Below, in pieces: positions 1 to 5,287 of a DNA stretch of 5,287 nucleotides. The translations under genes were made by a program, and so were the position numbers. Numbering within the stretch: position 1 is the first letter of the stretch; every line of letters starts with the position of its first letter. Source of the DNA: Prevotellaceae bacterium. GTDB lineage: Bacteria > Bacteroidota > Bacteroidia > Bacteroidales > UBA932. The stretch spans positions 1-5,287 of the forward strand of contig JAITOP010000290.1 of the NCBI GenBank assembly GCA_031289895.1, read 5' to 3'. Under the pieces are notes generated by a model. The model worked only from the letters and a program-made list of their open reading frames with translations, did no database searches and was not told the origin of the DNA.

Positions 1-33
1 ACTTTATAAACTTTATAACTTTTAACTTTATAA
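1..33. repeat. Short imperfect tandem ACTTTATAA repeat in the leader of the helicase gene
   Basis: ACTTTATAA occurs at 1-9, again at 10-18 and again at 25-33, with a degenerate unit ACTTTTAA at 18-25 bridging them. That makes four back-to-back units of 8-9 bases. All three forward frames meet a stop in this leader, so an upstream gene on the same strand must end by about base 39. The array may continue to the left of the window. A/T-rich intergenic repeats of this look are common between Bacteroidota genes, and no function can be read from it. A weak match to a -7 element (TAACTTTT at 16-23, lacking the final G) falls inside it, but I do not call a promoter on that. Confidence 0.45.
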
Positions 34-46
34 CTAATTAATTTTC

Positions 47-3000
47 ATGAAATCTGAAATCATAATTTATAAGGCATCTGCCGGTTCGGGAAAAACTTTT
101 CGATTGGCTACCGAATATATAAAATTATTGATAGAAAATCCTAAATCGTATAAAAACATTTTGGCTGTAACATTCACCAACAAAGCAACTGCCGAAATGA
201 AAACAAGAATAATGAGCGAACTTTACGGATTATCAAAAAATCTTACCGAATCGAAAAATTATTTGCAAACAATTTGCGCCGAAACAAAAAAAAACGAAGA
301 CGAAATCAGTCGCCAAGCCGCTTTGGCATTGACATTGATATTACACGATTACAGCAAATTCAGAGTTGAAACTATCGACAGTTTTTTTCAGACAATTTTG
401 CGCAATATGGCAAAAGAACTTGGAATGAGCGCAAACTTCAATATAAGTTTAAACGATAATGATGTTCTGCAAAACGCGATTGAACTGATGATTGAAAATG
501 CCAATGATAGCAACGGTTTGCTGCAATGGTTGAGAGAATATATAAACCAAAAAATTGAAGAAAATAAAAGTTGGAAAATTGCTGAAGATATAGAAAAATT
601 TTATAAAAATATTATTTCCGAAAAATTCAAATCGCGCCAAGACGAAGTATATGAACGGTTTTTAGAAAAAGATTTTTTGCGGCTTTATAAAATAAAACTG
701 CAAAAAACAACTGAATGTGAAACCGAAAAAATGAAAGAATTTGCTGTGCAATTTTTTGAAATCGCACAAAAAAACGAATTGACGGTTGACGATTTTTATT
801 TTACAAACAAAGGCGTTTACGGATATTTTACAAAACTAAATAAAGGAGAATTTACCATCGAAAATTGTTTTAATATTTATGTGCAAAATTGCGCGGCAGA
901 TGCCGACAAATGGTGCAGAAACAAAGCAAAAATCGCTGAAATAACCGCTCTTGCCGAAAATACTTTGATTTCGTTGTTGAACAATGCCGAAGAGCAACGC
1001 GAAAAATCGGCGAAAATTATAATTTCGTGCGAATTAATTCTCAGAAACATCAATAATCTTGGGCTTTTGAGCGATATTCTGAAATATATCAGAAAATACA
1101 GTAACGAGAACAATATTTTTTCACTTTCGGACACATCAGTTTTGTTGTCGAAAATGATTGGAGATGACGATACGTCTTTCATTTTCGAAAAAACAGGAAC
1201 AACAATACAGCACGTGATGATTGACGAATTTCAGGACACATCGCAGTTGCAGTGGCAGAATTTTGAACCTTTGCTAATCGAATGTTTATCACAAGGTTAC
1301 AGCAATTTAATTGTTGGCGATGTTAAGCAGGCTATATACAGATGGCGAAATGGTAATTGGCAGATACTTAATAATATAGAAAAAAATAAAAAACTGAATT
1401 ATTTTAATCCTGTTGTAAAAACACTTAATAATTCGTGGCGCAGCGCAAGCAAAATAGTTGAATTTAACAACAATTTATTTGCAAAAATCATTAACATTCT
1501 TCAATCGGAATACGACGAAGAGTATAGCGATTTGAAAAACGCTTATGCCGATATAAAACAAGAATGTAAGCGGGATATTTCGGGATTTGTTTCGGTAGAA
1601 TTTTTAGAAAAACAGGAATACGAAGAAGAAGTTTTTAAACATTTGATAGAAAATGTAGAAACGCTGCAAAGCAATGGTGTAAAGGCTTCGGATATTGCAA
1701 TTCTTGTGCGGAAAAACGAACATACAAAACAAATTGCATACAATTTTGAAAAATACAAACAACAAAATCCCGATAAAAACTATTGCTACAACTTGGTTTC
1801 GAGCAAAACATTTACGCTAAATTCGTCTATTGCTGTTAATATGATTATTGATGCTTTGCGTATTTTAATGATGCCCGAAAATACTGTTGCACAAGCAGAA
1901 TTGGAGTTTTATTATCAAAAAAATGTTCTTGAAAAAGATATAAAAAATCATGAAATTTTTAAGCGTGAAAAAAATATTTTGTTGCCCGAAGAATTTTTTA
2001 AAACGGCTGAAACGCTTAAATTAACTCCGTTGTACGAATTGATTGAAAAAATTTATTCGATTTTTAATCTCGAAAATCTTAACGAAAATGCTGAATATAT
2101 GTTTTCGTTTTTAGATAAAACAAATGAATATTTGACAACTGAAACATCAGATATATTGAGGTTTATAGAATATTGGGAAACAACTTTATTTAAAGAACCG
2201 ATAGAAATAAGCGGCGATACGGATGGCATAAAAATAATGACAATACACGAAGCAAAAGGTTTGGAATTTCATTCGGTAATTATTCCGTTTTGCGATTGGA
2301 CATTAGGCGCGGAAGGCGATAACTATATTTGGTGCGAGGCAAGCGCAGAGCCGTTTTCCGAAATCGGACTTATTCCGGTTAAGTATATTTCCAAAGCAAA
2401 AAATTCAATGTTTGCAGACGAATATAAAAACGAAACCATGCAATTATGCGTTGATAATATCAACATTTTATATGTGGCAGCAACACGTGCAAAAAATAAT
2501 TTAATAATACTTGCAAAAAAAGATGCAAACGACAAAAAAAATACTGTTTCGGATGTGATGTATTCGGCATTAAATAACGAAAATTTCACAACAGGCGAAA
2601 TTATTGCAACAACAAATGCGATAAATAAAAAAACCGAAAATAAAATTAATTTACCGTCCGAACCTTTGGCTGTTCCGTTTGTTTCCAACAATTATAATGC
2701 AACATTTGTTCAGTCAAATTCGGCGCGAGAATTTACAAAAACTGTTGATAACGAACCTGTACAAAGCATGTTACCTGTGAACAGAGGCAAAATTTTACAC
2801 CGTATTTTTGCCGAAATAAAAACCAAAAACGACATTGATGCAACAGTCGATAAATTTCAGTTTGATGGAATTATACAGCAAAACGACAAGCACGATTTGA
2901 AAAATTTTGTTGAAAACGCAATCGCCAAATCGCAGGTAGAACATTGGTATTCGGGCGCATACAAACTTTTTACCGAATGTACGGTTATAACAAAAAACGA

Positions 3001-3220
3001 CAACGAAAAAATCATCGCCAAGCGACCCGACAGAGTAATGACAAACGATGAAAACACAATTGTAATTGATTTTAAATTCGGAAAAATAAACAAGTCGTAC
3101 AACGCACAAGTGGCTGAATATATGCAATTAATGACAGAAATGAATTACAAAAACGTACGCGGTTTTTTGTGGTATGTTGATGATAATTTTGTGGAAGAAA
3201 TAAAAAATAATGTACAATGA
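47..3220 (+). CDS. addA: AddA/RecB-type UvrD-family helicase with C-terminal PD-(D/E)XK nuclease
   Basis: This is probably the motor-nuclease subunit of an AddAB-type complex, which unwinds and resects double-strand DNA ends in the cytoplasm so that RecA can be loaded. All SF1A motifs are visible: Walker A ASAGSGKT (residues 10-17), motif Ia AVTFTNKATAEMK (40-52), VETIDSFF (107-114), Walker B IDEFQDTS (392-399, catalytic D393/E394), motif III VGDVKQAIYRWR (423-434), motif IV NNSWRS (461-466), motif V TIHEAKGLEF (732-741) and motif VI YVAATRAK (809-816, R814). The C-terminal nuclease shows RGKILH (H918), E977, RPD (D995), IDFK (D1008, K1010) and a downstream Q1021xxxY1025, the usual RecB-family nuclease set, all intact. 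Walker A begins only nine residues after the ATG at 47, so this start is well constrained. There is no Shine-Dalgarno sequence, as expected for Bacteroidota. The length of 1057 residues is somewhat below B. subtilis AddA and E. coli RecB but fits the compact Bacteroidota form. There is no Fe-S cysteine cluster. In the family that cluster belongs to AddB, which is not visible here and may lie upstream. The symbol is by family resemblance; the AddA versus RecB choice is inference. Confidence 0.93.
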   Translation: MKSEIIIYKASAGSGKTFRLATEYIKLLIENPKSYKNILAVTFTNKATAEMKTRIMSELYGLSKNLTESKNYLQTICAETKKNEDEISRQAALALTLILHDYSKFRVETIDSFFQTILRNMAKELGMSANFNISLNDNDVLQNAIELMIENANDSNGLLQWLREYINQKIEENKSWKIAEDIEKFYKNIISEKFKSRQDEVYERFLEKDFLRLYKIKLQKTTECETEKMKEFAVQFFEIAQKNELTVDDFYFTNKGVYGYFTKLNKGEFTIENCFNIYVQNCAADADKWCRNKAKIAEITALAENTLISLLNNAEEQREKSAKIIISCELILRNINNLGLLSDILKYIRKYSNENNIFSLSDTSVLLSKMIGDDDTSFIFEKTGTTIQHVMIDEFQDTSQLQWQNFEPLLIECLSQGYSNLIVGDVKQAIYRWRNGNWQILNNIEKNKKLNYFNPVVKTLNNSWRSASKIVEFNNNLFAKIINILQSEYDEEYSDLKNAYADIKQECKRDISGFVSVEFLEKQEYEEEVFKHLIENVETLQSNGVKASDIAILVRKNEHTKQIAYNFEKYKQQNPDKNYCYNLVSSKTFTLNSSIAVNMIIDALRILMMPENTVAQAELEFYYQKNVLEKDIKNHEIFKREKNILLPEEFFKTAETLKLTPLYELIEKIYSIFNLENLNENAEYMFSFLDKTNEYLTTETSDILRFIEYWETTLFKEPIEISGDTDGIKIMTIHEAKGLEFHSVIIPFCDWTLGAEGDNYIWCEASAEPFSEIGLIPVKYISKAKNSMFADEYKNETMQLCVDNINILYVAATRAKNNLIILAKKDANDKKNTVSDVMYSALNNENFTTGEIIATTNAINKKTENKINLPSEPLAVPFVSNNYNATFVQSNSAREFTKTVDNEPVQSMLPVNRGKILHRIFAEIKTKNDIDATVDKFQFDGIIQQNDKHDLKNFVENAIAKSQVEHWYSGAYKLFTECTVITKNDNEKIIAKRPDRVMTNDENTIVIDFKFGKINKSYNAQVAEYMQLMTEMNYKNVRGFLWYVDDNFVEEIKNNVQ

Positions 3221-3222
3221 AA

Positions 3223-3251
3223 AAAGAGTGGTTAAAAAATGACCACTCTTT
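3223..3251. terminator. Bidirectional intrinsic terminator shared by convergent genes
   Basis: AAAGAGTGGT (3223-3232) pairs perfectly with ACCACTCTTT (3242-3251). A U-G and an A-U pair extend the stem inward to leave a five-A loop (3235-3239). On the plus strand the stem ends in TTT and is followed by T-rich sequence (ATTACTTTTTATAAATT). On the minus strand the stem runs into six consecutive T, the complement of A3220-3225. The hairpin starts two bases after the helicase stop codon and lies about 24 bases beyond the protease stop, so it is placed to stop transcription from both genes. Confidence 0.85.
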
Positions 3252-3274
3252 ATTACTTTTTATAAATTATTGTT

Positions 3275-5170
3275 TCAGTGATTAACAATAATCGTTTGCT
3301 GTTTTATAGTTTCGCCATTCTCAATAATATTCAAATAATAAACACCGTTTGGCAATTTTGATGTATCTATTTTTATCTGCTTTGCTGATGACGGGTAATT
3401 TTTGCTGTACACCAATTTTGTTGTGCTGTTGCTGTATAATAAGATTGTTATTTCTGATTGTTTGGTTTTTGTGGTTGCTGTTTGCTGTATGTTATTTGTT
3501 GCTGATTCTGTGTTGGTTTCTTCTATTTTGTCGATATATAGTTCGTCGCTTGCGGGGTTGGAGTAGGCGGCTGAGTATGTGCTATTGTTAACAGTTAGCA
3601 GTTGCATTACATAATCAGGACTCCAACCCATGCAATCGCGAAAACGTGAAATTACTGTGATAGAACTAATGGGATTGTCGTCTATTAGACCCGGCTTAGG
3701 ATTACTTACAAATCCAATTACCATACTATCGTGAGCAGGCAGACCGCTTCCGCCTACTGTAAATGGATATGAATAATTGCTCCAGTAATATAAATTGTTT
3801 AAATTATTACCAAATGTCCATTCGTATCGGTTTATTGTTACATCCGGTGGATAAAGTTCAAAATAATATGATGAACCATAATTAACCTGATAACTATTAT
3901 TCCAATTTGAGTATGGAGTTTGGTCTCTCACCATTATAGCATAAGGTACATTGCTTACGCCTGCACTTATGCTTTTACTAACAGCATAACCGTTTATGTT
4001 TGCTGTAAGTGTAAACGTTCCTCGTGCCAAAGGTGTAACAACAGCCGAATTTCCATTACCTACAACGCCGGCAATGGTTGATGGATTAGTTTGCCATGTA
4101 ACAGTAGCACCTGTGGGTACATTACTTAATGTGTATGTTGATGCTCCGCAAATTGGAGATGAACCTGACATTGTTGGTGGGTTTGTTATAAATCCTGCCG
4201 TAACTAACATTTGTTTTCTAATTCCCGTTTGAGTATCAAATAAAGAACGCATACGTGCAACCTGTCCATTTGTAAATATATTCATACACGCATCATTGGT
4301 ATAATCCATGTAATTCATAAACATGACTCCAGGGCTTGTTGTTGTACAATTATCTGTTTGTGGGAAAGATGGACATTCCGAAGTTGCTGTATATTGATTT
4401 GGAGTATCATCTACAAAATCAGTCGCAGAGCAATTTGCTGCATCCCCCCAAATATGCCTCAAATTTAACCAATGTCCAACTTCGTGAGTTGCTATCCTTC
4501 CTTTATTATGTGGACTTACAGCAGTTCCATCCCTGCCAAAATATTTATAACTTACCACTACGCCATCTGTATTTGGTTTTGTCTGAAGTTCGTCGGGAAA
4601 TTGTGCATACCCGCCTAAGGATGAACTTGAAAAATTACATACCCAAATATTTAAATACATCTGAGTATTCCAAGCATCATGACCACCAGTACTCGTATAT
4701 TTCATATCTTCTATTGTTTCCGAAAAACCGGATTTTGAAGTTTGAGTTCTTGTAATGCCACTTGTTGGAGTACCATTTGGGGCAATCTTTGCTAATTTGA
4801 ACTCAATATTAGCATTACCAGCAATGCCTGCAAATGCAGTCGGTGTATTTATTTTATCTGTATTTAATCTACGAAAATCCTCATTTAATACTTGAAGTTG
4901 CGAATTTATTTGAGCATCACTAATGTTTTGAGAATTATTTTGATACACAACATGAACTACAACTGGAATAATAATAGTTCCTTGTGGAATACTATTAATA
5001 CTCATCATAAGCCTTGATTGAGTCTGGTTTTCCAAATCCATAATTATTTGATATCTTATTGGATTTGTGTTTTGTAATTCAGTAAGATTTAATTCCGAAC
5101 CACAATGCATTTGTCCGTATATATTAAAGGAAAATACCATCACAATTATATTTAAAATTACCTTTTTCAT
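3275..5170 (-). CDS. Secreted M43-family (pappalysin-like) zinc metalloprotease with T9SS sorting domain
   Basis: This is an exported endopeptidase of the metzincin clan. Residues 1-19 form a signal peptide. Residues 20-65 are a short pro-segment with a Cys-Gly at 23-24. The catalytic domain begins at the typical IPVVVHVVY (68-76) and runs to about 323. Its zinc motif is HEVGHWLNLRH (H229, E230, H233, H239), followed by GD, then DDTPNQ (254-259), and the Met-turn NYMDY (286-290, M288). C247, C266, C275 and C295 could form the two disulfides usual in this region. Residues about 330-405 resemble the Ig-like domains frequent in Bacteroidota exoproteins (SSPICGAS around C341, then ATVTWQ). Residues about 410-525 are a second, aromatic-rich beta-type stretch with YEWTFGNN (449-456) and DCMGWSPDY around C513. 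YSNPASDEL (536-544) and the closing LPNGVYYLNI...IIVNH mark a type A T9SS sorting domain, so outer-membrane translocation by T9SS with removal of this tail is expected. The ATG at 5170 is chosen because it directly starts a classic MKK signal peptide. All catalytic residues are present. The natural substrate cannot be inferred. Confidence 0.93.
   Translation of the reverse strand: MKKVILNIIVMVFSFNIYGQMHCGSELNLTELQNTNPIRYQIIMDLENQTQSRLMMSINSIPQGTIIIPVVVHVVYQNNSQNISDAQINSQLQVLNEDFRRLNTDKINTPTAFAGIAGNANIEFKLAKIAPNGTPTSGITRTQTSKSGFSETIEDMKYTSTGGHDAWNTQMYLNIWVCNFSSSSLGGYAQFPDELQTKPNTDGVVVSYKYFGRDGTAVSPHNKGRIATHEVGHWLNLRHIWGDAANCSATDFVDDTPNQYTATSECPSFPQTDNCTTTSPGVMFMNYMDYTNDACMNIFTNGQVARMRSLFDTQTGIRKQMLVTAGFITNPPTMSGSSPICGASTYTLSNVPTGATVTWQTNPSTIAGVVGNGNSAVVTPLARGTFTLTANINGYAVSKSISAGVSNVPYAIMVRDQTPYSNWNNSYQVNYGSSYYFELYPPDVTINRYEWTFGNNLNNLYYWSNYSYPFTVGGSGLPAHDSMVIGFVSNPKPGLIDDNPISSITVISRFRDCMGWSPDYVMQLLTVNNSTYSAAYSNPASDELYIDKIEETNTESATNNIQQTATTKTKQSEITILLYSNSTTKLVYSKNYPSSAKQIKIDTSKLPNGVYYLNIIENGETIKQQTIIVNH
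3278..3565 (-). other. T9SS type A C-terminal sorting domain, split by a low-complexity insert
   Basis: This covers residues 536-631 of the protease. It opens with YSNPASDELYI (536-546), a variant of the usual YPNPAxdxL motif with Ser in place of the first Pro. After the insert it resumes with ITILLYSN (574-581), then IKIDTSKLPNGVYYLNI (599-615) and the terminal strand QQTIIVNH. In this family the domain directs the folded protein through the T9SS outer-membrane translocon and is usually cut off and replaced by an A-LPS anchor. The spacing between the first strand and the LLY strand is longer than typical because of residues 550-573. Confidence 0.85.
3452..3523 (-). repeat. Low-complexity Thr/Asn/Gln/Glu-rich insert inside the sorting domain
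   Basis: Residues 550-573 of the protease consist almost entirely of E, T, N, S, A, Q and K (for example EETNTESATNN and QQTATTKTKQ), with a single Ile. On the plus strand this shows as a G/T-rich stretch with repeated TTGCTG and TTGTT words. It lies between the first and second predicted strands of the sorting domain and would form a flexible, exposed loop. It is in frame and does not disturb the flanking motifs, so it is an insert and not a frameshift scar. Confidence 0.6.
5114..5170 (-). other. Signal peptide of the M43 protease
   Basis: Residues 1-19 have a basic start (MKK), a hydrophobic core (VILNIIVMVFSF) and a short polar end NIYG, with likely signal peptidase I cleavage between G19 and Q20. 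No lipobox is present: C23 is preceded by GQMH rather than an L-x-[AG]-C pattern, so this looks like a soluble secretory substrate and not a lipoprotein. A Gln at mature position 1 is the preferred residue in Bacteroidota. Confidence 0.85.
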
Positions 5171-5286
5171 TTTACTTTACTTATTGATGTTAATTCAAAT
5201 ATATTACTTGCAATATAATCAATATTAGGATAACTTTGCCTTATTAAACAATTTGTTATATTTCCACTAATATTAACAGATAGTCC
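5167..5286 (-). CDS. Possible 3' end of an unidentified upstream gene (partial, cut by window edge)
   Basis: One minus-strand frame is open from the window edge for 39 codons and ends in TGA at 5169-5167, which overlaps the protease ATG as ATGA. The readable peptide includes SGNITNCLIRQSYPN and ends in ELTSISKVK. It matches no family I recognise. The other two minus-strand frames stop early. Four-base ATGA overlaps are typical of co-transcribed genes, so this may be the tail of a gene in operon with the protease. Against it, 39 open codons can occur by chance at this base composition, and a good -7 element lies inside it. If it is not a gene, the 117 bases from 5171 to 5287 are simply the upstream region of the protease. 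Confidence 0.3.
   Translation of the reverse strand, partial: GLSVNISGNITNCLIRQSYPNIDYIASNIFELTSISKVK
5196..5224 (-). promoter_or_regulatory. Candidate Bacteroidota-type promoter for the protease
   Basis: On the minus strand TATATTTG (plus-strand CAAATATA, 5196-5203) matches the Bacteroidota sigma-ABfr -7 consensus TAnnTTTG exactly. A TATTG at 5220-5224 could supply the -33 TTG, but the 16-base gap between the elements is shorter than the usual value of about 19-20. Transcription would start near 5189 and leave a leader of roughly 20 bases ending in A-rich AGTAAAGTAAA before the ATG, with no Shine-Dalgarno. The exact -7 match in such AT-rich DNA could still be chance. Confidence 0.4.
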
Positions 5287-5287
5287 T

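Noticed and set aside
2323..3127. Several minus-strand ORFs of 80-120 codons opposite the nuclease end of the helicase gene
   Set aside because: They are shadows of an A-rich coding strand, giving Phe/Ile/Ser-rich peptides with no domain signature. The plus-strand nuclease motifs are complete across the region.
47..3220. Reading the helicase as part of an anti-phage defense system
   Set aside because: UvrD-like helicases do occur in defense loci, but the full AddA/RecB architecture with a C-terminal RecB-type nuclease points to housekeeping DNA-end repair. The neighbouring gene is an exported protease, not a defense gene.
47..3220. Alternative call as UvrD or PcrA
   Set aside because: Those helicases are about 700 residues and lack a nuclease domain. 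This protein has the ASAGSGKT form of Walker A typical of AddA/RecB, plus D995, D1008 and K1010 of a PD-(D/E)XK nuclease.
3536..3565. Possible frameshift or degraded C-terminus of the protease, suspected from the YSNPA variant and the low-complexity stretch
   Set aside because: The frame stays open to a proper terminal motif ending in IIVNH at the stop, with core strands matching the sorting domain on both sides of the insert.
3349..3591. Plus-strand ORF encoding a Cys/Leu/Phe-rich, membrane-like 80-residue peptide
   Set aside because: It is the antisense of the protease sorting domain. The Cys/Leu-rich look arises from reading the complement of Gln/Thr/Asn-rich low-complexity codons. The minus-strand frame has clear domain motifs.
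4336..4755. Plus-strand 139-codon ORF opposite the protease catalytic domain
   Set aside because: It is fully antisense to the conserved M43 catalytic region, whose HEVGH and NYMDY motifs fix the true frame. It shows no recognisable motif.
5171..5287. Small RNA or riboswitch in the protease leader
   Set aside because: The leader from the candidate start to the ATG is about 20 bases, and no stable inverted repeat or conserved aptamer pattern is visible in the 117 bases.

Overview
The window reads as chromosomal DNA from an AT-rich member of the Bacteroidota (Bacteroidales/Flavobacteriia-like). Four things support this. The coding genes start without a Shine-Dalgarno sequence and sit behind A/T-rich leaders. 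A TAnnTTTG-type -7 element lies before the second gene. The secreted protein has a signal peptide ending just before a Gln. The same protein ends in a type IX secretion system (T9SS) type A sorting domain. No species can be named from this sequence alone.

Layout: positions 1-46 are a short A/T leader made of imperfect ACTTTATAA repeats. Positions 47-3220 (+) encode a 1057-residue AddA/RecB-type helicase-nuclease with an intact set of SF1A motifs and a C-terminal PD-(D/E)XK nuclease. Positions 3221-3274 are a compact convergent intergenic gap holding one strong hairpin that can terminate transcription from both sides. Positions 3275-5170 (-) encode a 631-residue secreted M43 (pappalysin-like) zinc metalloprotease. 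Its order is signal peptide, pro-segment, catalytic domain, two Ig-like or beta-sandwich stretches, and a T9SS sorting domain split by a low-complexity insert. Positions 5171-5287 hold a plausible promoter for the protease. They also hold an open frame on the minus strand that ends in an ATGA overlap with the protease start and may be the tail of an upstream gene.

The two main genes are convergent and have unrelated roles: cytoplasmic double-strand-break repair, and an exported, surface-attached or released protease. Nothing suggests they work together. The helicase-nuclease would be expected to pair with an AddB-like subunit, which is not in this window and may lie just upstream. I found no RNA gene, CRISPR array, insertion sequence or attachment site. 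I see no convincing evidence of an undescribed system. The points most worth a second look are the split sorting domain, the Gln-leading mature N-terminus with a nearby Cys-Gly (possible zymogen switch), and the ATGA-overlapping open frame at the right edge.
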